Shown: in pieces, positions 16,612-25,362 of the stretch
Layout: each line of letters begins with the position of its first letter
Numbering within the stretch: position 1 is the stretch's first letter
Assembly (NCBI GenBank): GCA_017456585.1
Contig: JAFTJD010000058.1
Location: 1 to 38,625 of the forward strand
Reading direction: 5' to 3'
DNA from: Lachnospiraceae bacterium
Lineage (GTDB): Bacteria; Bacillota; Clostridia; Lachnospirales; Lachnospiraceae
Length of the DNA: 38,625 nucleotides
Notes under the pieces: generated by a model
Databases searched by the model: none
The model's input: the letters and a program-made list of their open reading frames with translations, nothing else
What the model was told of the DNA's origin: nothing
Program-made: the position numbers and the translations under genes

Positions 16612-18072
16612 ATGAAAAGTATACATGAATTAGAACCGGTAGCGGTATTTAAATATTTTAAAGAACTTTGCGATATTCCGCATGGTTCGGGTAATACCAA
16701 AGCAATAAGCGATTACTGTGTGGAGTTTGCTAAGAGATTGAATCTTGAGTATGTACAGGACGAACTTGGTAATGTGATTATATCTAAGCCTGCTACACCC
16801 GGAAGAGAGAATGATGAGGGTGTAATTATTCAGGGACATCTTGATATGGTTGCAGTAAAGGATGCTGACAGCGAGCATGATTTTGACAAAGATGCACTCT
16901 GCCTTGAGATAGATGGAGATATGCTTTATGCGAAGGGAACATCACTTGGCGGAGATGATGGTATAGCGGTGGCATACGCACTTGCTATATTGGAATCAGA
17001 CACTATAAGCCATCCGGCGCTTGAGGCGATTTTTACGGTTGATGAGGAGATAGGACTTATAGGTGCCACTGCACTTGATATGTCTTCTGTTAAAGGTAAA
17101 TATCTTCTTAATATTGATTCGGAAGAAGAGGGCGTTATACTCGTAAGCTGTGCAGGCGGTTTGAGCGGAGAGATAAAGCTTCCGGTAAGACGTGTGGATA
17201 AGAATGGAATATGTTTTAAGATAAATATTGATGGTCTTCAGGGAGGACATTCCGGAACAGAGATTGGCAAGGAAAGATGTAATGCCATCATGCTTATGGG
17301 AAGACTATTATTTGATTTACATCAGAAGATGGAGGTATCATTAGTTTCATTTAAGGGTGGCGAGAAGGACAATGCCATTGCTAAGGATTGTGAGGCGGTA
17401 ATCTGTATTGATGCAGAGGATGTTCCTATGCTTTCTGAGGAAATGGATGCACTTGGAGCTCTGTATGCGAATGAGTATCTTACATCGGATAACGGACTTA
17501 AGCTCGCATTGCAGAGACTAGAAGATGATGTGGTTAGCATGCCTTGTCTTGATAGTATTTCATTTGAGAAGCTTGTTTTTATGCTTAGACAGATGCCATA
17601 TGGTGTCATGCATAATTCTATGGACATAGAGGGACTTGTAGAGACATCTATGAATGTGGGTATTGCTTCCATGCTCGAAGATGCTTATGAATTTGAACTT
17701 ACGGTATCTTTAAGAAGTAGTGTTAATTCAAGGAAAGCTGAACTTAATGATAAGGTTAGATATTTGGTTGAATTCCTGGGTGGTGATTACACTGTTCATG
17801 GAGAATATCCGTCATGGCCTTACAGACATGAATCTGTGTTAAGACCGAAGATGGTAGAGGTATATAAGGAACTGTTTGACAAGGAGCCGGAGGTTCAGGC
17901 TATACACGCAGGACTTGAGTGCGGTATTTTGCTTGAAAAGTGTCCGAGACTGGATGCGGTTTCATTTGGCCCTGATATTCTTGATATTCATACTACCAAA
18001 GAAAGATTAAGTATTTCTTCAGTAGAACGAAATTGGAAATATCTTGTAGAGTTACTTAATAAGATTAAATAA
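16612..18072 (+). CDS. pepD: Aminoacyl-histidine dipeptidase (peptidase M20, PepD)
   Basis: PepD is a cytosolic zinc dipeptidase that cleaves Xaa-His and other dipeptides. The 486-aa length is typical. The M20 metal motifs are visible: GHLDMVAVK (His/Asp, about 81-89), GGDDGIAVAYALA (metal Asp), and TVDEEIGLIGA (catalytic and metal Glu, about 142-152). DSEEEG and a dimerisation region with GGHSGTEIGKERCNA follow, and a final metal His is in the C-terminal DIHTTKERL. No signal peptide is present. GAAGG precedes the ATG at 16612. It appears to lead a co-directional run that includes the two LCP genes, 27 nt downstream, without a terminator between. Confidence 0.95.
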   Translation: MKSIHELEPVAVFKYFKELCDIPHGSGNTKAISDYCVEFAKRLNLEYVQDELGNVIISKPATPGRENDEGVIIQGHLDMVAVKDADSEHDFDKDALCLEIDGDMLYAKGTSLGGDDGIAVAYALAILESDTISHPALEAIFTVDEEIGLIGATALDMSSVKGKYLLNIDSEEEGVILVSCAGGLSGEIKLPVRRVDKNGICFKINIDGLQGGHSGTEIGKERCNAIMLMGRLLFDLHQKMEVSLVSFKGGEKDNAIAKDCEAVICIDAEDVPMLSEEMDALGALYANEYLTSDNGLKLALQRLEDDVVSMPCLDSISFEKLVFMLRQMPYGVMHNSMDIEGLVETSMNVGIASMLEDAYEFELTVSLRSSVNSRKAELNDKVRYLVEFLGGDYTVHGEYPSWPYRHESVLRPKMVEVYKELFDKEPEVQAIHAGLECGILLEKCPRLDAVSFGPDILDIHTTKERLSISSVERNWKYLVELLNKIK

Positions 18073-18099
18073 TTATGAAAAGACGAAAGAGGCTTTGAC

Positions 18100-19203
18100 A
18101 TGGATAATAAAGAGAAGAAAGACGGGAAGAAGAAAACTCCGCTATTGGCTAAGATAATAATGGGCTTGGCGGGAGCTATTGTTCTTGCTGTTATTGTGTG
18201 TGTGTGCTATGTATTTCATTTTCTTAGCTTGCCTCAATATGATAGGGATGGGATGGCACCATCTATTAATGAGGAGATAACTACTGCTTCGGAAGAACAG
18301 AATACAGATGAGTGGGCGGATCTTCCGCTTATTACTGCACCGAGTACCAGTGAAGGAGAGACTACTTCTGTTGATTACGAAGTTAAGCATGATGAGGATA
18401 TATATAATATCATTTTGTTAGGAGCGGATCCGAGGTCCGGTTACCTTACTGACTCCATGATAGTAGTATCCATTAATCAGAAGGATAATTCTATTAAGAT
18501 GACATCCTTTATGAGAGATATGCTTGTTACCATACCGGGATATGCGCCTAATAAACTTAATGTGGTTTATCAGCGCGGAGGTATGAATTTACTTAAACAG
18601 GTATTTAGGGAGAATTTCGAAATAGAGTTATACGGATATGTTATGGTTGATTATTTGTCTCTTATAGATGTGGTTGATGCTCTTGGAGGAGTAGAAATCT
18701 ACGTTAGCGAGAAGATTGCTAATTTCCTTAATACATCTAACTTTATTGAAAAGGAAGAATATCGCAATATCATACCTAATGCTACACAGACTCTTAATGG
18801 TTACCAGGTGGTAGGATATTGCAGACAGAGAGAACTTGGTAACGGATATGAGTCAGATGATTTTGCAAGAACACAGAGACAGCGTTATGTACTGAACGCG
18901 ATATACGAGAAGTTTAGGACTAAGAGTCTTGCAGAGATACTTGCTGTTATGAAAGAGATATTACCTCTTATTACGACAGATATGACTGAGATGCAGATGC
19001 TTAGCATAGCTACGAAAGCTATAAATGGCGGACTCGGAGATATCGAACAGTTGAGAATTCCGATTAATAATTCTTATGAAGATTATCGTTATCAGATAAC
19101 ACCGAATTCTGACATAATGAGAGTTATTAAGTTTGATCCGGAGAAGAACATAACTAAATTACATGAATTTATTTTTGGTAGTACTACTGATACTGCGGAA
19201 TAG
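18100..19203 (+). CDS. LytR-CpsA-Psr (LCP) family protein 1
   Basis: LCP proteins transfer lipid-linked glycopolymers (teichoic acids, capsule) to peptidoglycan outside the membrane. The 367-aa product has a Lys-rich cytosolic start, one transmembrane helix (about 18-43), a Ser/Thr/Glu linker, and the LCP domain (about 100-280). Landmarks: ILLGADPRSGYLTDSM, MTSFMRDMLVTIPGYAPNKLN, and GYCRQRE...DFARTQRQR, where the arginines are expected to bind the pyrophosphate. AAAGAGG (18086-18092) precedes the ATG. A paralogue follows 20 nt downstream with the same layout. The exact glycopolymer is unknown. Confidence 0.93.
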   Translation: MDNKEKKDGKKKTPLLAKIIMGLAGAIVLAVIVCVCYVFHFLSLPQYDRDGMAPSINEEITTASEEQNTDEWADLPLITAPSTSEGETTSVDYEVKHDEDIYNIILLGADPRSGYLTDSMIVVSINQKDNSIKMTSFMRDMLVTIPGYAPNKLNVVYQRGGMNLLKQVFRENFEIELYGYVMVDYLSLIDVVDALGGVEIYVSEKIANFLNTSNFIEKEEYRNIIPNATQTLNGYQVVGYCRQRELGNGYESDDFARTQRQRYVLNAIYEKFRTKSLAEILAVMKEILPLITTDMTEMQMLSIATKAINGGLGDIEQLRIPINNSYEDYRYQITPNSDIMRVIKFDPEKNITKLHEFIFGSTTDTAE

Positions 19204-19223
19204 GAAGGCTTGGGGAGAAAGTA

Positions 19224-20345
19224 ATGACCGATAATAAAGTAAATAAATCAGATAAGAGTCAGACAAAGAAGACTCTTTCTAAAGGTGGTAACAACAAAAA
19301 GAAAGGAACAGGTAAGAAAAAATTTAATGTAAAAATCTTACTTGCTTGTGTAGCTGCGGTTGTTTTATTGGTTATAGGCATCGCAGTTGCGTATACCATA
19401 CATTTGTATTCACTGATGAATATTGATACAGGTGAAACCACAACACTTCCGTCAGAGGAAAATATATATGAGACTGTAGAGAATCCGGAAGATATAGCGC
19501 ATTTACCAACTATAACCATAGATGACTATAATAAGACTGAAGAGGAGAAAAAAGAAGCAAGACATGTAGACGGAGTATATAATATATTGCTTCTTGGACT
19601 TGATACAACAGAGGGTAAGAAGTTGACTGATACTTTGATGATAGCTACTTTGGATACAAGAAGCGGAGAGATTAAGCTTACCTCTGTAATGAGAGATATT
19701 TTGGTACCTATCCCGGGTTATTCACCTAATAAGCTTAATGTTCCATACAAGCTTGGCGGAATAGCATTGCTTTATCAGGTGTTTGAGGAGAGCTTTGAGA
19801 TTAAAATTGATGGCTATGTGGCTATTAATTATGAGGCCCTTGAGACAGTAGTGGATGTGTTAGGCGGTGTTCCTTTATATATCAAACAGGAAGAAGCAGA
19901 TTTCTTAAATACATCTAATTATATATCTGATGAGAAATCAAGAAATCTTCTTCCGAATCAGACACAGACAGTTAATGGTTCACAGTTTGTGGGATATTGC
20001 AGACAGCGTTGGACAACCGCAGATGCAGATTTCGGAAGAACAAAGAGACAAAGATATGCGCTTAATGCCGTATATGAGAAATTCCGTAATAGTGGTATTG
20101 ACAAGATATTGGCAACAATGGAAGCTGTTCTGCCGTATGTGATTACAGATATAAAGTTTAATGACATGGTTTCATTAGCAACTAATGCGGTTAAGACAGG
20201 GCTTGGAGATATTCAACAGCTCAGAATTCCTACAAATACGACTCATGTAGAAGCACAATATAAGGGCATGAGTGTTATTGATATGGATTTCGCAGCTAAT
20301 ACCAAAATTTTGCATGAGTTTATTTTTGGAGATTATATAGAATAG
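19224..20345 (+). CDS. LytR-CpsA-Psr (LCP) family protein 2
   Basis: The 373-aa product is a tandem paralogue of the preceding gene. It has a strongly basic N-terminus (many Lys in 1-36), a transmembrane helix (about 37-62) and an LCP domain (about 115-290). Landmarks: ILLLGLDTTEGKKLTDTLM, TSVMRDILVPIPGYSPNKLN, and GYCRQRWTT...FGRTKRQRYALN. Compared with paralogue 1, the position after the first Asp is TT rather than PR, losing one Arg in the substrate-binding loop. That may mark different specificity. GGGGAG (19212-19217) is the ribosome site. Both copies are intact and diverged well beyond a recent duplication. Confidence 0.93.
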   Translation: MTDNKVNKSDKSQTKKTLSKGGNNKKKGTGKKKFNVKILLACVAAVVLLVIGIAVAYTIHLYSLMNIDTGETTTLPSEENIYETVENPEDIAHLPTITIDDYNKTEEEKKEARHVDGVYNILLLGLDTTEGKKLTDTLMIATLDTRSGEIKLTSVMRDILVPIPGYSPNKLNVPYKLGGIALLYQVFEESFEIKIDGYVAINYEALETVVDVLGGVPLYIKQEEADFLNTSNYISDEKSRNLLPNQTQTVNGSQFVGYCRQRWTTADADFGRTKRQRYALNAVYEKFRNSGIDKILATMEAVLPYVITDIKFNDMVSLATNAVKTGLGDIQQLRIPTNTTHVEAQYKGMSVIDMDFAANTKILHEFIFGDYIE

Positions 20346-20381
20346 AACTTTTTGATTTAAAAAGTTTGTATGGAGGTTATT

Positions 20382-21656
20382 GTGGCTGCTACAACGAATC
20401 AAAATAATTCAAAACAACGCCAACGAAAGAAGAATGGAAATAGAAAAGTACAGTTTTTGCTGCTTGCAGTTATATTATTAATTACTGTAGTCGGAATTGT
20501 ACTTGCGGTATATCTTTTGTCGGGTTATAATAGCAGAAATACCTTTGAATATCAGTATAATGCCAGCGTTCAGGCATATGAAAAAGCTGAGTATGATAAA
20601 GCGGTTACCTATATAGAGAGAGCATTGGAACTACTGGAGGATGAAGACGACAAGGAGAAAGAATTACTTGCCAGACAACTTAATTACTCTATTCTTGTTG
20701 CAATGAAGGATTATAATGGTGCGATTAAGGTACTTCTTAAACTTTTGGAGATTGAGGAGACTGCGCAGTATTATACCAGCCTTCTTGAGTTGTATTCCCG
20801 TACAGGTAATTATGCGCAGATTGAAGAACTGGTAGGTCGTTTGGAGAATACTGAGTATTATGATGTATATAAGAATTACATGATAGGTAATGTTACTGCA
20901 AGTATACCGAGTGGAGAATTTACATCGGCGCTTACCGTGGAATTGATTGCAAGTAAATCTGATTTGGTTATACATTATACAACAGACGGCTCGATACCTA
21001 CTGTAGAGAGCAATATATATAGTCAGCCTATTAAGTTGGATACCGATGGAAAGCATGTTATCCGTGCGATTGGTATTAACGCTCAAGGGGTATTTAGCGA
21101 GGAAATAATTGCTACTTACATCATTAATCAGAAGAGACCGACCAGACCGGAAGTGACTCCGGCTACAGGGGAATATTTTGAAGAGATAATGATAGAAGTT
21201 GTTGGAGTTGATGAGAAAAGTAAGGTGTATTATACACTTGACGGAACCAAGCCTACATCTGAGTCAGAGGTCTATTCGGAACCTATCTTAATTAAAGCGG
21301 GTAATTATGTGTTTGCTGCTGTAGTTGAAAATGAAAATGGTGTGCTTAGTGACGTAACTTGGAGAGTATATGATTGTTCACCGAATTATTCATATGCTTA
21401 TGATACTGCACTTTGGAAATTAAAGAACACGCTTATTTCTAAGAATATTATGCTTGATATGGATGGTAATACTGAAAAGGGTACCTTGATTAAGATTAAT
21501 CTTGAGGATATCAGTACCATTGATGAAACTGGCAAGGTATATTATATTTTTACAATTGTCTCGGAATATAATGGATTAACCGAGAGATATGACGGATATT
21601 ATTGTATATCTGTAGATGATGGCACTTTATTGGAAGTTGATTCCATAAGTATATAA
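20382..21656 (+). CDS. Membrane-anchored TPR protein with two chitobiase-C-like domains
   Basis: This 424-aa protein has a basic cytosolic start, one transmembrane helix (about 23-46), a TPR-like helical stretch (about 55-160) and two copies of a beta-sandwich of the chitobiase/hexosaminidase C-terminal type. The signatures are VIHYTTDGSIPTVES...IYSQPI and VYYTLDGTKPTSESEVYSEPI, at about 165-250 and 255-335. A C-terminal domain of about 90 residues is unassigned. The outside-facing part probably binds wall glycans or proteins. The GTG at 20382 is preferred to the ATG at 20370, because the GGAGG (20372-20376) serving the gene overlaps the earlier codon. It follows two LCP genes directly, suggesting a wall-assembly accessory role; this is inference. 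Confidence 0.82.
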   Translation: MAATTNQNNSKQRQRKKNGNRKVQFLLLAVILLITVVGIVLAVYLLSGYNSRNTFEYQYNASVQAYEKAEYDKAVTYIERALELLEDEDDKEKELLARQLNYSILVAMKDYNGAIKVLLKLLEIEETAQYYTSLLELYSRTGNYAQIEELVGRLENTEYYDVYKNYMIGNVTASIPSGEFTSALTVELIASKSDLVIHYTTDGSIPTVESNIYSQPIKLDTDGKHVIRAIGINAQGVFSEEIIATYIINQKRPTRPEVTPATGEYFEEIMIEVVGVDEKSKVYYTLDGTKPTSESEVYSEPILIKAGNYVFAAVVENENGVLSDVTWRVYDCSPNYSYAYDTALWKLKNTLISKNIMLDMDGNTEKGTLIKINLEDISTIDETGKVYYIFTIVSEYNGLTERYDGYYCISVDDGTLLEVDSISI

Positions 21657-21676
21657 AATGCGTTAGGAGGATGAAG

Positions 21677-22567
21677 ATGTATCAGATTACTAAGGCTGAG
21701 AAACTCGCTGATAAGATATTCTTAATGGATGTTAAGGCAGAAAGAGTTGCAAAGTCCTGTCAGCCGGGACAGTTTATTATCGTTAAGATGGATGAGAAAG
21801 GTGAGCGTATTCCGCTTACAATTTGCGACTATAATCGTGAAGAGGGATTGGTAACAATCGTATTTCAGATTGTAGGAGCTTCTACAGAGCGTATGTCAAA
21901 GCTTCAGGCAGGCGACAGCTTCCAGGATTTTGTAGGACCACTTGGAGTAGCTTCAGAGTTTGTTGAGGAAGATGTTGAGGAGCTTAAGGGCAAGAAGATC
22001 CTCTTTGTAGCAGGTGGCGTTGGTGCAGCTCCGGTTTATCCACAGGTTAAGTGGATGCATGAGCATGGCATTGATGTTGATGTAATTGTTGGTTCAAAGA
22101 CAAAAGATATGCTTATTCTTGAGAATGAGATGAGAGAGGTTGCAGGCAACCTTTACATAACAACAGATGATGGTTCATATGAGCGCAAGGGTATGGTTAC
22201 TGAGGTTATTAAAGACCTTATCGAGAATCAGGGTAAGAAATATGATTTTTGCGTAGCTATAGGTCCGATGATCATGATGAAATTTGTTTGTCTTCTTACT
22301 AAACAGTATGATTTACATACTATCGTAAGCATGAATCCGATTATGGTTGACGGAACAGGTATGTGTGGTGCATGCCGTGTTACTGTAGGAGACGAGGTTA
22401 AGTTTGCTTGTGTAGATGGTCCTGAGTTTGACGGACACTTAGTTAACTTTGATGAGGCAATGAAGCGTCAGCAGATGTACAAGACTCAGGAGGGTCGTGC
22501 AATGCTTAAGCTTACAGAAGGCGACACACATAAGAATGGTGGCTGCGGTTGCGGAGGTGACAAATAA
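21677..22567 (+). CDS. nfnA: NfnA-type FAD/NAD-binding ferredoxin-NADP reductase subunit
   Basis: This is the small subunit of the NADH-dependent ferredoxin:NADP+ oxidoreductase, which bifurcates electrons between NADH, reduced ferredoxin and NADPH. The 296-aa product has the FAD-binding barrel (1-100; IPLTICDYNREEG), the NAD-binding half (FVAGGVGAAPVYPQ) and a [2Fe-2S] site (DGTGMCGACRV with C230 and C233, FACVDGP with C245). The C-terminus ends in a Cys/Gly-rich GGCGCGGDK. The ATG at 21677 is chosen because GGAGG (21666-21670) abuts the earlier ATG at 21671. The stop overlaps the nfnB start by one base. The sequence alone cannot exclude a PyrK-like or sulfide dehydrogenase subunit, but the pairing with the next gene favours NfnA. 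Codons lean to CGT for Arg more than in neighbours. Confidence 0.88.
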   Translation: MYQITKAEKLADKIFLMDVKAERVAKSCQPGQFIIVKMDEKGERIPLTICDYNREEGLVTIVFQIVGASTERMSKLQAGDSFQDFVGPLGVASEFVEEDVEELKGKKILFVAGGVGAAPVYPQVKWMHEHGIDVDVIVGSKTKDMLILENEMREVAGNLYITTDDGSYERKGMVTEVIKDLIENQGKKYDFCVAIGPMIMMKFVCLLTKQYDLHTIVSMNPIMVDGTGMCGACRVTVGDEVKFACVDGPEFDGHLVNFDEAMKRQQMYKTQEGRAMLKLTEGDTHKNGGCGCGGDK

Positions 22568-23952
22568 TGGACGTAATGAAGAAAGTACCTGTTAGAGAGC
22601 AGGATCCTAAGGTTAGAGCAACTAACTTTGAAGAAGTTTGTTTAGGATATAATGATGAAGAAGCAAAAGCAGAGGCAGAGAGATGTCTTAAGTGTAAGAA
22701 TGCACAGTGTAGAAAGGGCTGCCCTGTATCAATCAATATTCCTGAGTTTATCCGTTCAGTACAGGAAGGCGATAACAAGAAGGCGTATGAGATTATATCA
22801 GAAGATTCAGCACTCCCTGCAATCTGTGGTCGTGTATGTCCACAGGAGAGCCAGTGTGAAGGCAAGTGTGTACGTGGTGTAAAGGGTGAACCGATTTCTA
22901 TCGGTAAGCTTGAGAGATACGTTGCAGACTGGGCAAGAGAGAATGGTATTGTACCGGAGAAGCCTGCAACTACAAATGGCAAGAAGGTAGCAGTTATTGG
23001 TTCAGGCCCTGCCGGACTTACATGTGCAGGCGAGCTTGCTAAGCTTGGTTATGAGGTTACGATTTTCGAAGCTCTTCATGAGGCAGGCGGTGTACTTGTA
23101 TATGGTATTCCTGAGTTCCGTCTTCCTAAGGAGACAGTTGTTAAGAATGAAGTTGAGAATCTTAAGAAATTAGGCGTTAAGATTGAGACTAATGTTATCG
23201 TTAGTAAGTCAGTTACAATTGATGAGCTTTTTGAAGAAGAAGGCTTTGAGGCTGTATTTATCGGTTCAGGTGCAGGTCTTCCTAAGTTCATGGGAATCCC
23301 TGGTGAGCAGGCTAACGGTGTATTCTCAGCGAATGAGTATTTAACAAGAAATAACCTCATGAAAGCATTCAGAGAGGGTTCAGATACACCTATCGCAAGA
23401 GGACAGAGAGTAGCAGTTGTTGGTGGCGGTAACGTTGCTATGGATGCTGCTAGAACAGCTCTTCGTCTTGGTGCAAAGGTATATATCGTATATAGAAGAA
23501 GTGAGGAAGAGCTTCCTGCAAGAGCTGAAGAAGTTCATCATGCAAAGGAAGAGGGAATTATCTTCGAACTTCTTACTAATCCTACAGAGATTCTTGTTGA
23601 CGAGAATGGTTGGGTTAAAGGAATGCGTTGTGTAAGAATGGAACTAGGCGAGCCGGATGCTTCAGGAAGAAGACGTCCTGTTGAGGTTCCTAACTCAGAG
23701 TTTGATTTAGAGCTTGATACAGTTATCATGTCTCTTGGTACATCACCTAATCCGCTTATCTCTTCTACAACAAAGGGACTTGATGTTAATAAGCATCGTT
23801 GTATTATTGCAGAGGAAGAGACAGGTAAGACAACAAAGGACGGCGTATATGCCGGTGGAGATGCCGTTACAGGTGCTGCTACAGTTATCCTTGCTATGGA
23901 AGCTGGTAAGAAGGGTGCTAAGGGTATCCATGAGTATTTAAGTAACAAATAA
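22567..23952 (+). CDS. nfnB: NfnB / GltD-like FAD and Fe-S oxidoreductase subunit
   Basis: This is the large subunit of NfnAB, homologous to the small subunit of glutamate synthase and often labelled gltA or gltD. The 461-aa product carries two N-terminal [4Fe-4S] sites (C40, C43, C48, C52 and C87, C91, C97, C101). It also has an FAD fold (VIGSGPAGLTCAGELA), an NADP fold (VAVVGGGNVAMDAARTALRLG) and the C-terminal FAD contact GVYAGGDAVTGAATVILAMEAGK. No large glutamate synthase subunit is near, so a glutamate synthase role is less likely than Nfn. The ATG overlaps the nfnA stop (TAATG), indicating coupled synthesis of a heterodimer. A perfect palindromic terminator follows after 14 bp. Confidence 0.9.
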   Translation: MDVMKKVPVREQDPKVRATNFEEVCLGYNDEEAKAEAERCLKCKNAQCRKGCPVSINIPEFIRSVQEGDNKKAYEIISEDSALPAICGRVCPQESQCEGKCVRGVKGEPISIGKLERYVADWARENGIVPEKPATTNGKKVAVIGSGPAGLTCAGELAKLGYEVTIFEALHEAGGVLVYGIPEFRLPKETVVKNEVENLKKLGVKIETNVIVSKSVTIDELFEEEGFEAVFIGSGAGLPKFMGIPGEQANGVFSANEYLTRNNLMKAFREGSDTPIARGQRVAVVGGGNVAMDAARTALRLGAKVYIVYRRSEEELPARAEEVHHAKEEGIIFELLTNPTEILVDENGWVKGMRCVRMELGEPDASGRRRPVEVPNSEFDLELDTVIMSLGTSPNPLISSTTKGLDVNKHRCIIAEEETGKTTKDGVYAGGDAVTGAATVILAMEAGKKGAKGIHEYLSNK

Positions 23953-23966
23953 GGTATAAAAAGTTT

Positions 23967-23994
23967 GCCCCGCCAATTGGCGGGGCATTTTTTA
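23967..23994 (+). terminator. Bidirectional terminator between nfnB and ychF
   Basis: GCCCCGCC and GGCGGGGC flank AATT at 23967-23986, a perfect 8-bp GC-rich stem followed by TTTTTT from 23988. The other side carries an A-run (from about 23957), so the same hairpin can end the convergent ychF transcript. The T-run overlaps the ychF stop codon. Confidence 0.95.
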
Positions 23995-25089
23995 TACGTT
24001 GAAACGGAATAAAATTACGTCGCCGTCTTTTACAACATAATCTTTTCCTTCGAGGCCTACGAGGCCTTTATCTTTAGCTGCGGAATATGAACCGCAATCA
24101 AGTAAATCCTGATAATTAACAACTTCTGCACGGATGAATCCACGTTCAAAATCACTATGAATCTTACCGGCAGCCTGAGGAGCTTTAGTGCCTCTGGTAA
24201 TTGTCCATGCACGGGTTTCCTGCTTACCTGCTGTTAAGTAACTGATAAGTCCGAGTAAGTGATAGCTTGCACGGATAAGTTTCTCGAGACCTGATTCGCT
24301 AAGACCGAGGTCTTCTAAGAACATAGCTTTTTCTTCATCATCAAGTTCTGCAATTTCCTGCTCGATCTGAGCACAGATTACGAATACTTCACTATCATTA
24401 GCAGCCGAGAATTCACGAACCTTATTAACATGTTCGTTATTTGTGGCATCATCTGCAAGCTCGTCCTCTGATACGTTGGCGGCATAGATAACAGGTTTAT
24501 AAGTAAGAAGATTATACTCGTCAAGCCATGCCTTTTCGTCGTCGTCCTCTGTTTCGAAGCTCTTGGCAAGGTTGCCTTCCTCAAGGTATGCTTTTAATCT
24601 TTCAAGTAAGCTAAGCTCTTTGGCAAGTGTCTTGTCGTTCTTGGCACCTTTTGATGTTTTCGCGATTCTTCTGTCAAGAATCTCTATATCTGAGAAGATA
24701 AGCTCAAGATTAATGGTCTCTATATCACGGAGTGGATTAATGCTTCCGTCTACGTGAATAATGTTAGTATCTTCAAAGCAACGTACAACATGTACGATGG
24801 CATCAACCTCTCGTATGTGTGAGAGGAACTGGTTTCCAAGACCTTCGCCTTTGGAAGCACCTTTTACGAGACCTGCTATGTCAACGAATTCGATTACTGC
24901 AGGTGTAATTTTATCTGAGTCATATAAATCTGCGAGAAGCTTAAGGCGCTCATCCGGAACTGTAACTATACCTACGTTCGGGTCAATGGTACAGAATGGA
25001 TAGTTGGCAGATTCAGCACCTGCTTTGGTGAGTGAGTTGAATAATGTACTTTTTCCAACATTGGGTAAACCAACGATACCTAATTTCAT
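23992..25089 (-). CDS. ychF: Redox-regulated ATPase YchF (Obg family)
   Basis: YchF is a ribosome-associated Obg-family P-loop protein that prefers ATP to GTP and dampens stress responses in studied bacteria. The 365-aa length is standard. Motifs: G1 GLPNVGKSTLFNSLTKAGA (6-24), CTIDPNVG, G3 FVDIAGLVKGASKGEGLGNQFLSHIRE (about 66-92). The coiled-coil insertion with DDKTLAKELSLLERLKAYLEE comes next, and the C-terminal TGS domain ends DYVVKDGDVILFRFNV. The ATG at 25089 follows AAGGAAGG (25099-25106 on the plus-strand scale). It is a single gene on the minus strand, divergent from the dcw cluster. Confidence 0.97.
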   Translation of the reverse strand: MKLGIVGLPNVGKSTLFNSLTKAGAESANYPFCTIDPNVGIVTVPDERLKLLADLYDSDKITPAVIEFVDIAGLVKGASKGEGLGNQFLSHIREVDAIVHVVRCFEDTNIIHVDGSINPLRDIETINLELIFSDIEILDRRIAKTSKGAKNDKTLAKELSLLERLKAYLEEGNLAKSFETEDDDEKAWLDEYNLLTYKPVIYAANVSEDELADDATNNEHVNKVREFSAANDSEVFVICAQIEQEIAELDDEEKAMFLEDLGLSESGLEKLIRASYHLLGLISYLTAGKQETRAWTITRGTKAPQAAGKIHSDFERGFIRAEVVNYQDLLDCGSYSAAKDKGLVGLEGKDYVVKDGDVILFRFNV

Positions 25090-25132
25090 TGTATTTTCCT
25101 TCCTTAATCTGTTATTTCAAATCTAATGCTAT

Positions 25133-25161
25133 ATTTTAACACAAATTCAATAAAGGCTCAA
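25133..25161 (-). promoter_or_regulatory. Promoter of ychF
   Basis: Read on the minus strand: TTGAGC (25161-25156), a 17-bp spacer, TAAAAT (25138-25133) with an extended -10 TGT. The start point would fall near 25126, leaving a leader of about 37 nt. Confidence 0.6.
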
Positions 25162-25257
25162 GTACTAAAATCAATAGTTCATTCAATGTTGTTTTGAAAT
25201 GAGGGTGAGATTAATCATATAGATTTTTGCCTAATAATCATTAAATGAAAAAAATAC

Positions 25258-25286
25258 TTGTATTTATGTTAAAAATGGTGTAATAT
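25258..25286 (+). promoter_or_regulatory. Promoter of the mraZ/dcw cluster
   Basis: TTGTAT at 25258-25263, a 17-bp spacer, TAATAT at 25281-25286. The start point near 25293 would place the MraZ box array right at the beginning of the transcript. The rest of the 273-bp gap 25090-25362 holds the ychF promoter and plain AT-rich DNA. Confidence 0.65.
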
Positions 25287-25294
25287 TAACGTAT

Positions 25295-25330
25295 AAGTGG
25301 AGGAAAGTGGCACGAAGTGGTTGAAAGTGG
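25295..25330 (+). promoter_or_regulatory. MraZ operator: four AAGTGG boxes, 10-bp period
   Basis: AAGTGG occurs at 25295, 25305, 25315 and 25325 with perfect 10-bp spacing and unrelated 4-bp spacers. MraZ is known to bind direct repeats at about 10-bp spacing upstream of its own gene in E. coli and Mycoplasma. The array lies between the predicted promoter and the mraZ start codon, so it is a strong autoregulatory candidate. It also overlaps an in-frame GTG at 25297 that could be mistaken for the mraZ start. Confidence 0.9.
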
Positions 25331-25362
25331 TGCAAACTTACCGAGATAGGCGGTGTTTGGCT

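Noticed and set aside
21630..21657. TTGGAA-N16-TATAAA as an nfnA promoter
   Set aside because: Transcription would start inside or at the ribosome site (21663-21670), leaving no usable leader.
25297..25362. GTG start giving a 165-aa MraZ
   Set aside because: The added 22 codons consist of the operator repeats and leader, and have no family match; MraZ homology begins at 25363.
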